Source of the DNA: Pomphorhynchus laevis
Lineage: Eukaryota; Acanthocephala; Palaeacanthocephala; Echinorhynchida; Pomphorhynchidae
Reading direction: 5' to 3'
Assembly: GCA_012934845.2 (NCBI GenBank)
Contig: WNNJ02000096.1
Location: forward strand, 96,682 to 160,681
DNA length: 64,000 nucleotides
The notes beneath the pieces were generated by a model. That model searched no databases, had not been told where the DNA came from, and saw only the letters and a program-made list of their open reading frames with translations. Positions within the stretch are counted from its first letter, which is position 1. Each line of letters starts with the position of its first letter. The position numbers were made by a program, and so were the translations under genes. Below, one piece after another: positions 44,701-55,677 of this stretch.

Positions 44701-46136
44701 TGCCTGGTGTTTATGCCTCCTTGTGAGGAAAACATAATGATTTATTTATAAGTACACCATTTGGTGTCCCAGGGCAGGTGTAACAACAAATTATATTTTA
44801 GAAATTTGTACACGTTAAAGTGTCCCTGTTAAACAGCATTTCTATTAAAAGGAATTTAGTGCCTGAGGCATGGTTAAACTGCAATACGCCATGACATGCA
44901 CAGAGCTCATGCTGAATTCCCTCCGATGATTCAGATTAAGGGTAGTTCTGTTTTTGAGCTTTAAACACTGTTTAAGCGTGTGTTAAGGTGCCTAAGGATA
45001 ATTATTGCAGTCACGGTACTGATGAATATATTAAAATTTATTAATTGCATGTAATATTCATTCTTTACATTAAAATAATCTAAATTTGCAATAATAAAAA
45101 TCAATAATAATATAAATCGTAAACCATATAAGCTTGTTCGCTCGAATAGCATACATCATACAGTTCATTACATTATGACTAAGAGCATGTAATACGTTAC
45201 CATCACACTCGTTTTTGGCTAGAAAATGTGACCTGCGTACGTTTAATCGCCGAGCTAGCCCTAACTTGGTATGACCAAAGTATTGTTTTTTACATAGTTT
45301 GCATGTGCCTACATATACAATGTTTGCTGTTTAGCAATTACTGTCCTTTTATATGAATACAACCACCTGTCACGGATCTCTTAATCGTCCGTGTGTTTAA
45401 TAAAACTGCGCACGTTTTCCATAGTTTATCATTGCACAGTTTACATCATATCAGTTAACTGAGTCTACGTATTTAATATAATTATAAACTAAACAAAACA
45501 TAATAATGCTAAATCAAAATTTAATAATTAAATAATAAAATTAATAATTGTTTTTAGATTTTCTATAATTTTAATCAAGTTAAAATAAAAAATTGAAATT
45601 TAAAATAAACGTCATTTTTATGAATTGACTAATAAATAATAGACGTCGTATTAGAATAAGGATTAGAGGTCATTAGGAGGGACTGCTATGCTATAAGGTT
45701 TCGGCCCCTAACTCTTTTACCCAACATAGCAGCGGGGTCAAATGTCGCCCACCTATCAATTTAGTTGTACGATTAATTTAATTTTGTACACCGTAAACAA
45801 TCTAAGAAGTAGGTAAGCAATATAATTAGTAGCAACTCACCGACAAACGAGTTACATTGAGATAATCGTAAGCACTCAACGCTATCAGCGAATTTAGCAT
45901 TATGATCAATTCCACTCATAAAAATACCACTATCGACAAATGACTCCCCTAAATCTGGCCATTCCCTAGAAGGATCGCTTTCCTCAGTAGAGATTGAAGT
46001 TAATTCTTCCTATTAAAAAAGTATAATCAATACAGTTTTTTTCGAAAGGTATTTGTACTTTCAACATCTGATCAATTTCCATAATTATATCATCAGCAGA
46101 AATATATTCGTCTTGCATTGAAGATTGATCATCCAT
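41773..46136 (-). CDS. FEZ/Unc-76 family protein, short form (about 168 aa)
   Basis: Six exons with consistent phases: 46,136-46,059; 46,009-45,841; 43,747-43,659; 42,079-42,002; 41,954-41,907; and a proposed last exon 41,817-41,773. ATG 46,136 is supported by an in-frame TAA at 46,178-46,176 with no AG acceptor between them, and by A at -3 and G at +4. SADDIIMEIDQMLKE matches the conserved ADEVIxEID segment of FEZ proteins. LSVDQLHKLRDELNRAIEKA, then TARENTKLTIELFDEFFELV and SVLQKDRNE, match the FEZ coiled-coil (normally ..LALRDELEFEKE..FIxxLxxVQN). FEZ proteins are kinesin-1 cargo adaptors for axonal transport. This one lacks the usual long acidic N-terminus and the conserved C-terminus. 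The last exon (YQIAQDYRCIDHMR, stop) is uncertain. Three introns are 47-89 nt (49, 47, 89); intron 2 is 2.1 kb and full of relics. It is divergent but open; assignment is by motif only. Confidence 0.6.
43375..43560. repeat. 186-bp near-perfect palindrome (foldback element)
   Basis: Arms of about 85 bp run from ttgaagaaattgcaaggtag to its complement ending at 43,560, around a small AT loop (caaaaatttttg). The inner part contains cagtcgctcctagcgacctt and cttcaggc. It sits in the FEZ-like gene intron between 43,659 and 42,079. Arm mismatches are few, so it is young or conserved. Confidence 0.9.
44040..44545 (-). mobile_element. Penelope-like relic PLE-2
   Basis: Minus-strand fossil. MCTKCHQCQYVRKTKHTLKD near 44,270-44,323 is a GIY-YIG-type segment (C-x2-C-x-YV-x-KT). 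Upstream text around 44,380-44,520 (IYKYTIGCPRSD) belongs to the same element and lies in the left arm of a large inverted repeat. It is broken and old. Confidence 0.65.
44375..44880. repeat. Large inverted repeat in FEZ-like gene intron 2
   Basis: About 200-bp arms, 44,375-44,582 and 44,676-44,880, around roughly 95 bp of spacer. The best-matching stretch is ccaggcagcattctatatat against its complement at 44,690-44,712. The arms also share cacccaatggtgtact and aagtgtccc in opposite orientation. The left arm is part of PLE-2, so the right arm is an inverted PLE piece (head-to-head copies). Confidence 0.8.
45118..45324 (-). mobile_element. Penelope-like relic PLE-3
   Basis: Minus-strand fossil that reads NIVYVGTCKLCKKQYFGHTK, then LARRLNVRRSHFLAKNECDG and VLHALSHNV. 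This is a GIY-YIG endonuclease-like end of a Penelope-like element and a different copy from PLE-2. It is about 69 codons, open. Confidence 0.65.
45626..45765 (+). repeat. S-repeat copy S4 (in FEZ-like gene intron)
   Basis: aattgactaataaataatag, then tattagaataaggattagag, the core hairpin ctgctatgct..cccaacatagcagcgggg, and a degraded right arm. Confidence 0.8.
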
Positions 46137-46690
46137 TGTAATGACATTCAAACGTGTAACCAATAAAGGTATATTTTACCGATATTCTATCATTTCCTAA
46201 TCTAAAATATTATAAACGATCACTTAATTATTGTATATATAAATGCTTAGTAAATACTATGCATGACGATTTTATATTGTAAGTTATATCAAAACGTAGA
46301 TTTCAATAAAAGTATAATAAAGTGATTAAATTATGATTTATTCATTGTATTTAATGATTATATATTAAATGAAAAATATTAGTTTTTTTATATTATTTTA
46401 TAATAATAAAATATTTAATAAAAATATTCCATATTTAATATAAAATATTTAATAAGCATTTAATAAAATATTAACCTAATATTTTTTATTAAACATATTA
46501 GTTTTTTTCATATTAGCTTTTTTCTTGAAACAGCTAATTAATATAGATATATCATACAATTAAAAAATAAGTTAAAGAATTGTCTTGGTTATAAATACTT
46601 ACATTCGAAATTCGAAGATTAAAGTTCTCATTATTCAACTGATTACAATCCAGAGTTATGAGAGTTATACAATATCCAATAATATATAAA
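46137..46690. other. AT-rich 5' flank of the FEZ-like gene
   Basis: About 550 bp upstream of the proposed start codon. No further exon, TATA-like promoter or repeat could be assigned with confidence. Confidence 0.4.
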
Positions 46691-46693
46691 TCT

Positions 46694-47208
46694 ATCACTG
46701 TACACTACAATCAGCGTGGGTGGACCTCATCAGCAGTGAGCCCACGCCTACATTTCGTGTTTCGGTCCTGTTACTGTTTCTGCTGAACTCCTTGTCGCCG
46801 AAATGCTGGTTTATATTTGGCTTATATACCAAATTACACAATTAATGTGCTCTATATTTGGTGTGGGCAGTAACTAATATTCGCAATTCGAATCCACCAC
46901 ACACCGATTTTTTATTCCGTTCTTATACGAAATGTTCACTGGACAGTAAACCGTAAGCTGTCTTTTTACTATTGTGAATATTGCATACACGAGCCGCTAT
47001 TCTTCACTGGTCGGTTTGATATTATCCTCGTGTGGTTGTTTGTAAAAGGACCGAAACACCAAATGTAGGCGTGGGTTCACTGCTGATGAGGTCCACCCAC
47101 GCTGATTGTAGTGTACAGTGATGCTGATAGGATTCAAACAACCACACGAGGATAATACCAAACCGACCAGTGAAGAATAGCGGCTCGTGTATGCAATATA
47201 TTCACAAT
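46694..47208. repeat. Interleaved inverted repeats (MITE-like)
   Basis: Arm A 46,694-46,769 pairs with 47,047-47,122 (76 bp each). Arm B 46,971-47,042 pairs with 47,135-47,208. The order is A, B, A', B', so the two foldbacks interlock. Arm A contains its own hairpin, gcgtgggt..(g/a)cccacgc, around a conserved ggacctcatcagcagtga loop; a variant of this loop occurs near 50,575. This looks like two related foldback elements inserted into each other. Confidence 0.85.
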
Positions 47209-47389
47209 ATAAATCTATACAATCGATTATAATAAACTCTGAGCAAATTATACTAGAAAAGTATCATTTACGGAAAATGAACAAAATGCGGTTTTCAAGT
47301 TTTGCAAATGTAGCAAAGCTGGAAAGTTTTGCTATAATTACAACAGTGTTTCTAAATGTTCAAATTGAGTGGAGCAACAATTAGTTGTT

Positions 47390-47545
47390 TCTTAAGCTCC
47401 TCGTCTCGCGTTTACCCAGCATAGTCCGCGCCGATTGGATTCTTCGGGGGGGGGTGAAAGACCCCGGGTGGTTCAGTCGGAAGGCGGCGTGTTGGATCGG
47501 TTGGGGGGCTCAGATCCCCATGGATTTGAGGCCTTAAAGCGTTGA
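47390..47545 (+). repeat. GC-rich island with tRNA-like boxes (possible SINE head)
   Basis: tggttcagtcgg at 47,469-47,480 resembles a tRNA A box. ggggctcagatcccc at 47,505-47,519 forms a T-arm-like stem and 7-nt loop, in the place of a B box. A/B spacing is shorter than in a true tRNA, and no acceptor stem closes, so this is a degenerate tRNA-derived sequence at most. A run of nine to ten G lies just before it. Confidence 0.35.
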
Positions 47546-47948
47546 GGACTATAACAGAAGTATGAAGTTATCTTATCTCTGACTGAATCAACTAACTATA
47601 ATCTCTTTTTGACCTTATTTATGTATTTATTGTTGTATTTTTTAGTAAGAAAATCTTTATTTATTTAGTTGTTAACTCAAAATCAGATATCTTAGAATCA
47701 GGTTTACAATCGGAAGTTCAAGCAAAAATTTGATAAATCATATAACCAATCTTCGTAAATAAATGTAGAACGATATCATACAAACAAAACAGTAAACAAT
47801 GATGTTTCCCAGACTGTATCTGTTATTAATGGAATTTATAATTAAATTTTTTGAAATATCGGAAAGCTATATCAATCGGTTATTCAATGGAAACCAAATA
47901 TCATAATGTTCAATTGATGTTCTGCTAGTAATACTATAATATAGTCTA

Positions 47949-49640
47949 TTGCAACCTTCTATTTCGATGATGCACGTAAAAGATAATGAGGACTCTGTTC
48001 TCAAGTCTGTGACATTATTTTTTCAATGTGTACTTCAAATAATTCCATCGAAGAAAGTTACTGTGATTCAAAATACATTAGAGAACATATTGGCTTTGTG
48101 GTCTCAGAAAATAAAGCGTTTTGACCAGACAAATTACCAACAGGCATTATTTAATGAACCTAGAAAATATTCACAGATTAAGGATTGGAAAAAGAATTAT
48201 GTTACGAGGTAAAATTGCTGCAAGTTCCGCAGTCCTTATGAAAAGGATTCGTCAGATCCTATAGACTCACATGTTATAGTTGGATCTTCACCTGTCAAGG
48301 AAATGCTTGAAATCTACACCCTATCCCAAACAAGCACATCATGAATCTCTTTTATCATCACCAATTAATGGAGTTATCACTCGTCATTCTGTACGCTTCA
48401 CGCAAATTGACGAAAACGCTATTATCAAAGCTTGTAAAAAACTAACGTAGATGTAAGTCCTTCAGGATGTGATTAGACTCTATGAAAGTTTATGCTCATA
48501 GGTTTCGGAAATCATTCACGTAATCTTGCCAGAGCCCTGGCTGATTTTATAATTCAATATCTACTGATACAATTGCTCCTGAGGTTCTTGATGCGTTTAC
48601 GGCATGTAGGCTTGTCGCTATCCCGAAATATTGTCAATATTGTTCGACAATATTGACCTACTTCTGGAAGCTTGGAGGCTTCGGCGAACTAGATCACATT
48701 TTCGAATCCACACTTGATTATGAAAATGCACAATTAATCTGCGCTTCTAATGGTTCTGAGTTCTTACACTAGATATTCTGCGACAAGTAAAATCAGGTGT
48801 TTTAAAAGGTATTTCATCCCATTGTATTATTGTTTACATGAAACGTTTAAATGATGTCAAACAAAGGGCTCAACAAGCAATATTAAATGCGGTAAACCAT
48901 GATATCCAGAATGGCACATCATTATGGCTAAGTGCGCTTCCTATAACCGTTGAAAGCGTTCATATGCATTCTCATAAATTTTAAAGTCGTATGTTCCAGA
49001 TATGGATGGAATCCACCTTATCTAAATAGGAAAGCATGTATTTGCGGATCAACAAACGACATCATTCACGTATTATCATGTAAAGACGGTGGTGTACCAA
49101 TAATCTGTCATAATGAGATTCGGAGCACGATCGTTTATGCATTATCAGAAATATGCCATTGCGTAGAAGTTGAACCAACATTGCAAAAAATTCCGGACAA
49201 CTTAAAATTCAAAACTAATTCAACGACGAGAAAAAACAATGCTCATATAGACATTTCATGTTAAGGAATACAGGACAATCGATGTGAGCGAACGTTTTTT
49301 GACGTCAATATTTTCTCAGTACATGCTCCGTCGTATGACAGCAGTTCACCTGCCATCGCCTTTGAATTGAATGAAAAACGCAAGAACCGCAAGTACGATG
49401 AAGGAATTGTCAGTATTGAAGAAAGCAAATATGTACCGTCAATTTTTGCTACATCCGGAGGAGTTTGACCACGAGCTCTTAGGATACTCGAGAACATTGC
49501 CTCAGTAACCTCTAGGTATAAATCAAAACAATATAGTGATATATTCGTACCCTTGAAACGTAAGATAAGTTTCTCGATTGCACGTGCTTATTCATTATGT
49601 CTACGAATGCCTCGCTATAATAGAAAACATCCAATCTTAC
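47949..49640 (+). mobile_element. Relic R-2 of an unclassified reverse-transcriptase family
   Basis: Plus-strand fossil of the same family as R-1, longer. Landmarks in order are ENILALWSQKIKRF (near 48,090), SPSGCD..NHSRNLARALADF (near 48,460-48,560), DAFTACRLVAIPK (near 48,600), then the C-terminal Cys/His region YGWNPPYLNRKACICGSTND and IIHVLSCKDGG (near 48,990-49,095), VEVEPTLQ, FFDVNIF (near 49,300) and FVPLKRKISFSIARAYSLCL (near 49,550). The central catalytic part of the RT is gone. It is broken many times and old. The C-x-C..H..C followed by HNEIR resembles the C-terminal knuckle of elements with a restriction-like endonuclease, but class remains open. Confidence 0.6.
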
Positions 49641-50174
49641 CTGGCAAATGCAACTATTTCTAGGGCCCAGATGCTAAATCCTTATTTAGGTAAATTAATA
49701 TAAAATATAAAAAATTAAAAAATATTTACATAAAGTTGCATTTGACTTCAACTTCATAACTAACAAATTTAGAATAAAATATCGCGATATAATTAATAAA
49801 TAATAATTAATTATATTAATTAAGAATTATTGATACACAATGAATAATAAATTGTTGCTAATCTACTCGGTGTCTTTCTATTAAGTTTTTATTGAAACTT
49901 AATCATGCAATTTTAAATACGTGTTAATTAAACAAATAAATAAATGAAATTATTAATAACTTTGCAAATTATTGAATGATGATTTAATGTCAATGCAACT
50001 GCACTGACATTAAGTAATTAGATAATGTTTAATGCAGATTGTTCATCGTTTGTACGCTGTTATATCCACTTTTACCAGATCGTTCGATCCATACTCTACA
50101 ATCGCAGCTTCTAGTTTGTAATTGCTATAAATTTATGTATGTAGTTATCACATGTAGGTTTTTACAATTTAAGC
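49641..50174. other. AT-rich spacer
   Basis: About 530 bp with no gene, structured repeat or RNA gene recognised. Confidence 0.4.
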
Positions 50175-50612
50175 AATATAACTTAATTGCATCTATGAGC
50201 TGAAATTCTTCTGTTGTAGCATGACATTATCCTCACAAGTATCGCTCATATTCTTGACACAACAGGACGCTACTAATCAGCTACCAACATACATTTCACG
50301 TTTCAACCCTTGTTATAGTTTGTATCGGACTTCCGACGTTACATCCACAAGATCAGCAGCCCCAATGGTGTATATATACATTTTTGTATTTTACTTTTGG
50401 TATGGCTATCTTATATGTGTGATCTGCTAGCCGGATCACTGTTTTCCATGCTGGCACTTTCAATAAAGGTTTTTAATATAACTTGATTGCATCTGTGAGC
50501 TGAAATTTTTCGATTGTGGCACGATATTATCCTCACAGGTATTGATCTTATTTTTGATACAGCAGGACGCTACTAATCAGTCTGGGTGGATCTCATCAGC
50601 TGCTGACTCAGA
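50175..50612 (+). repeat. Direct repeat pair with foldback-loop remnants
   Basis: 50,175-50,280 and 50,474-50,580 are about 85% alike (gcatctrtgagctgaaatt .. gacgctactaatcag). The first is followed by acatttcacgtttcaaccc, a diverged piece of the foldback at 46,746. The second is followed by the hairpin tctgggtggatctcatcagc.. gactcaga (50,580-50,612), a relative of the arm-A hairpin at 46,713. Confidence 0.7.
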
Positions 50613-50677
50613 CAAATATACAAATATTAAATATTTTATATTAAAAGTATAATTTTCTGAATAATACGTATTACAAT

Positions 50678-50945
50678 AAAGAATTATTGGAGTTGGATCA
50701 AAGAAAAGAGATAAACATTTATTTGATATTTCGTAAAGAATTATTGGAGCTGTATCAAAAAAGGGGGAAACTTTTATTTGATATTTCGCTAACCCGTGTT
50801 AATACCTTTAGAAAATTACTGAGGATTTATTGAATGTAATTTTCTGAAGATGCTAACTGGGGTTAGAGAAATATCAAATAAATGTTTCCCCTTTTTTGAT
50901 TCAGTTCCAATAATTCTTTATCAATAAGATGGATCATTATCAACT
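50678..50945. repeat. Foldback repeat FB-1
   Basis: Inverted copies of attattggagctgtatcaaa..tttgatatttcgctaac and its complement ending ttgattcagttccaataat, around aaaattactgagg..taattttctgaag. An extra left arm lies at 50,682-50,740. Confidence 0.8.
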
Positions 50946-51214
50946 ATTTAAAATTATCAAATGTATAGTACTTTATATACAATAAAATAGATATAATAAA
51001 GCTATTATATATAATATTGGATACGATGTATATATTATATATACAATAAATATATTTTATTTACTATAAAATAAATATAATATATCGTATATAGTATTAT
51101 TTTTAATATGTAATTGTTTACGTTTTATAAAAAGTTATTAAACAATTTATTTGATCCGACAAAACAAGAAATGAATCATTGGCAGGTATATGGCTCCTCA
51201 GTTCATGTAGGTAC

Positions 51215-51300
51215 ATGAAATGAAACCTGATAACATAGCAGTTCCTCCTGATGAACTCAAATTTTAATTCTATTACATGATTTATCTATAAATCGGTTCA
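51215..51300 (-). repeat. S-repeat copy S5, partial
   Basis: Minus-strand left half: gaaacctgataacatagcag, then ttcctcctgatga and degraded outer arm. Confidence 0.65.
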
Positions 51301-51398
51301 TAAAACATCTAGGTTTTAAAAAATTAACATATTTCTCTATCAATTGGAAGATCTGTAATTAAATAAACTAATCAGATTTTAATATCGTTTTTACTATT

Positions 51399-51580
51399 AA
51401 TAATAGTAATTGAAGCTGGATTAAAGAAAGGGGAAAACGTATATTTGATATTTCGCTAAAATTTTCTGTTAACATCTTCGGAAAATTAAAACAATAGTAA
51501 TTTTCTGAAAATACTAACAGAGGTTAGCGAAATATAAAAAAAACTTTATCTTTTCTTTGATCCAGCTCCAATAATTCTGA
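51399..51580. repeat. Foldback repeat FB-2
   Basis: Complete inverted pair: taattgaagctggattaaag..atatttgatatttcgctaa, and ggttagcgaaatataa..ctttgatccagctccaat. Confidence 0.8.
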
Positions 51581-51682
51581 TGGAAATTCTCTTCAATATC
51601 ATTGTCGATTAAGCGACGTTTATAGATTAGCGAAATTTTTAAAAAATTATAAAAAATATTATTATTTTAATAAATATTAACT

Positions 51683-52460
51683 AAAAATTTTAATTTTCTG
51701 AAGATGCTAAAAGAGGTTAGCGAAATATAAAATAAAATTTCCCCTTTTTTGATCCAGCTCCAATAATTCTGTATCAATAATGGATCATTATGAACTATTT
51801 AAATATAATTTTCAAATCTGATTGAATTTAAAACCGTATTATTATAAAAATTCGGTTAATTTAAACAAGAAATAATAAAATTAATAAGAATTTATAAAGG
51901 TAATAGAACAATAATTATTTTATAATTTATATAAAGTATTTTATAAAGAATAAAATACTCAATATAAAAACACTTTCAATTTTCTAAACTCTCTATGATG
52001 AAACAATTTCTTATTTAAAATAAAAGTAATTTGCTGAAGAGCTGAAAGATGTTAGTGAAATATCAAGTAAATTTCCCCTTTTTTGATCCAGCTCCAATAA
52101 TTCTGTATCAATAATGGATCATTATCAACTATTTAAATATAATTTTCAAATTTGATTGAATTTAAAACCGTATTATTATACGGTTAATTTAAACAAGAAA
52201 TAATAAAATTAATAAGAATTTATAAAGGTAATAGAACAATAATTATTTTATAATTTATATAAAGTATTTTATAAAGAATAAAATACTCAATATAAAAACA
52301 CTTTCAATTTTCTAAACTCTCTATGATGAAACAATTTCTTATTTAAAATAAAAGTAATTTGCTGAAGATTCTGAAAGATGTTAGTGAAATATCAAGTAAA
52401 TTTCCCCTTTTTTGATCCAGCTCCAATAATTCTGTATCAATAATGGATCATTATCAACTA
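51683..52460 (+). repeat. FB-3 to FB-5 in a 334-bp tandem duplication
   Basis: 51,793-52,126 and 52,127-52,455 are two nearly identical tandem units, differing by a few bases and small indels. Each ends with an FB right arm (gatgttagtgaaatatcaag, tttttgatccagctccaata, ctgtatcaataatggatca). FB-3 (51,683-51,790) is a preceding right arm. The high identity implies recent duplication. Confidence 0.85.
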
Positions 52461-53053
52461 TTTAAAATTAGATAAATTAATATAATTATAAATTTAAAAT
52501 TAGATAAATTAAACTATTTCTTATTATTCTGTTTATTAAAAAACATAAGTTAGGTGCCTTTAACTCATTATTAAAACAAGTTTGCTAAAGGTTAAAATAT
52601 TATGAAATCGAAAGGTTTCTATTTTATGGTACGAAATTGTTTCTTATCTTAATTTCACGTAGAATTGCTTTCGGGTCAAATGTAACTAATTGACTGTAAA
52701 CCATCCCCGAAAATATAATAGACTGAATTTATTATTTTGATATTTCGACTGTAATTAGCAGCCCTTTTCAACTGTAAGTATATGTTTATTTAAATCAAGA
52801 ATAATCTGGTTATTCTTGATTTAAATGAGCATTATCTTAATTGAGAACAAGATTGAGATCAGTTAGTTGAGAATCGGATCGGGATCAGACACGTTGGATG
52901 ACTTTTTAAAATAAGACACAAATATATCGTACCGTCTAAACCACTCTGTTGGTCGGAAACACGAGATGATTTATTTTATTATATGTTTATTTAAATCAAG
53001 TTTATTTATATTTAATATTTCCATTAAAATTATTACATTATTTGAATAGAAAA

Positions 53054-53190
53054 TTAAAATAAAAGTAATTTGCTGAAGAGCTGAAAGATGTAAGTGAAAT
53101 ATCAAGTAAATTTCCCCCTTTTTTGATCCAACTCCAATAATTCTGTATCAATAATGGATCATTATCAACTATTTAAAATTAGATAAATTA
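53054..53190 (+). repeat. Foldback repeat FB-6 (right arm)
   Basis: aaaagtaatttgctgaagag .. gatccaactccaataattct .. ttatcaactatttaaaatt. It is followed by 23 bp identical to 52,478-52,500 before the A3 LINE tail. Confidence 0.8.
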
Positions 53191-53212
53191 ATATAATTAT
53201 AAATTTAAATAG

Positions 53213-55677
53213 AATAGAATAGAATAGAATTTATTTAGAGTGGCCGTTATGGTAAAATAGAACCATTTACAGTGCCCACTATAAAAATTAAAAGACAAGT
53301 TTACGTCCGATGAATGTTTGAACTTGTATGTAGAGTTATTGAATTGATTGCGGCTGAAAGTGTTATTTTAGTTCGTTTGCAAGAAGTATGGCGATCAAGG
53401 AAGTTTTGAAGTGTTTAAGCGACGTCAATGATTTTGTGTCTCGAGGAAGTTTGTTCCAAAGGCGTGGTGCAGCGATGGTGAACGCACGATATCCGTGATT
53501 ACCGTTGTGACGGGGGACGAAAAGCGAGTAGGAGCGATGACTTCTTAGGGAGAGACCAGTCGTCATATTGGATGCGCTATCAGGAAGATATAGATAAGGA
53601 GGGTTGTGCCGGAATTTGATTTGCCATGCAAGTGTGAGAATTTGAGAGGTTATGCGGCTCGGAATGTCGATCCAGTTAAGGATGCGGAGGGTGTTGGAGA
53701 TGTGGTCGTACTTACGAAGGCGGAAGATGACCCTAGCAGCCATGTGCAGAATCCTTTGTAGATAGTGAAATTGATATGCTGGACAGTTTACGAGAAGACC
53801 TAAGCAATATTCTAGACGAGGCATGAAAAGGCTGGAGATTAAAATAGCTGTCGATTTGACGTCGAGGTTTCTACGGACACTTCGAATGTCACGGAGGATG
53901 AGGGAGCATGAACTGATCTTGCTACGAATAAAAGGCAGAAACGAGAGATTATTGTCAAAAGGGACACCGAGGATTGTCATGATAGTCACTTCTGGTAGAC
54001 GGAAATTGTGTATGCATACTGGAAAATCGAGGGTGTAAGAGTGGCGCGGTGTTATCCACATCATGTTAGATTTCTCGTTGTTTAAAAGCATACGGATTGA
54101 ACAAAGATATGCGTGAATAGCAGAGAGGCAAGACGATGCATCAGAAGCGAGGTTGGATGCAGATGTAAGTGTGCATGATGCATAGATTACTATATCGTCA
54201 GCGTACTGAATAACTTCAAAGCCGAAAGGGACCACGATGGAAGATAAATCACCAAGAAGAAGGGTGAAAAGAAGCGGCCCTAGAACGGATCCTTGTGGTA
54301 CACCGCAGCTGAGAGGAACCGGCGCAGAAGAGTTGGAGTTGGAGACTACGTGATAAGAGCGATTTGAGAGGTAGGATTTGAACCAAGAAATGACATGAGA
54401 CGAGAAGCAGTAACGGTGTTTGAGACATGAGAGAAGTATAGTGTGATCAACTACATCAAAGGTGGAGGATAAATCAAGTGAAATTACAAGGCTTACTAGA
54501 TGTTTGTCAAGAGCAAGAAGTAGATCATTGGAGAGTTTTGTGCATGCGGTCATAGTAGAATGTTGTGGTCGATATGCTGATTGAAAAGGTGGAAACATAG
54601 AATTTGATGATATGTAGTTGCTTACCTGTCTGAGGATGAGACGCTCGAAAAGTTTTGAGATGGTCGGAAGGTTTGATATTGGTCTATAGGAGGAGGCGGA
54701 ACTTGGATCAAGATGATGCTTTTTTAATAATGGGCGAACTATGGCATGTTTGAACGACGAAGGGTAGTATGATAAATGGATAGACATGTTGAAGACACTT
54801 GTGAGATAAGGGCTGATGGTGTCACTTAGTAACTTTAGAATGTATGTTGGAACAGGATCGAGAGGAGAGGTTGAATTGGGTAATCGTGCTAGGGCATCAG
54901 ATACGCTTTCGATAGATAAAAGTGAAAAGTGAAACAGTTCAGTATGATATGGGGCAAGGTAGGAGAAACTAGAAGATAATGGTACGTGGATTGAGGTCAA
55001 AGTTCGAGCTATTTTGCGTTGCAAATGAGATGCGAATTGGTTGGAAGTGATAGAGATAGACGTGACGGATTTGTTTCTACCCAAAAGGTTATTAATGGAT
55101 TTCCACGCGTATTGATGATTGTCACGCAAAGATGTTTTGCTTTGCCAGTACGAGGAGTGCATTCGGTAAAGGTGTCGTAAGGAGCGCTTGGCTCTTTGGC
55201 AATCGCTATCGAACCAGGGCGCTCCTGACTGACGGCGAGGCGTACATTGTTTGAACGGCAAAATCATATCGAGTATGCCAATAAGTTCAGTGCTGTACAT
55301 GTTGGTTAAGTCGTTAAGTGAAGTGTTAGTAAAGGTGGCAAAAATTAGGAGTGGGGACGAGAGAAGGTTTGTACGCAAGTTATTTAGATCAAGTTGTTTC
55401 CATGGACGGTATATATGGGGATGAGTAGGGTGTGAAGGATCATTGGTTTTAATATTAATGGTGAGAAGGTAATGGTCGGATAGGCCCACATCTTTCACAG
55501 AAACGGTGCTGCAAGTAGACAATGATTGAACAAAAATGCAATTAATGGTGCCACCTTGGATATTAGTGGATTCAGTAGGGATATATCTGAAGCCAAAGTC
55601 TGATAATGTCTTGAGTAGGTGTGACGAGTGAGCGCATGATGGTCCGTCAAGTCGAATGTTGAGGTCACCAAGAAACA
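53213..55677 (-). mobile_element. A3 LINE (Crack/L2-like), 5'-truncated
   Basis: Minus-strand LINE of a third A subfamily. The tail is (ATTCT)n at 53,213-53,231, preceded (in sense) by the stem-loop 53,239-53,280 and TAAATAAATT. It is truncated at the 5' end inside the endonuclease. A paralogous unfilled copy of the target exists at 52,470-52,590; compared with it, about 36 bp are absent at the insertion point. Confidence 0.9.

Noticed and set aside
47047-47096. Hammerhead-ribozyme-like words: GGACC-GAAAC ... CTGATGA-GGTCC with complementary GGACC/GGTCC.
   Set aside because: The order would require a type II permutation, but no proper stems III and I form between the two words and the position after the expected U16.1 would be G. 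The variant near 50,580 keeps the CTGATGAG loop without any GAAA partner.
47461-47535. A functional tRNA gene.
   Set aside because: No acceptor stem, shortened A-to-B spacing and no convincing anticodon arm.
50221-50430. A 69-codon plus-strand ORF ending in a hydrophobic stretch.
   Set aside because: It begins inside the direct repeat pair and has no homologue I can place; length is within chance expectation.
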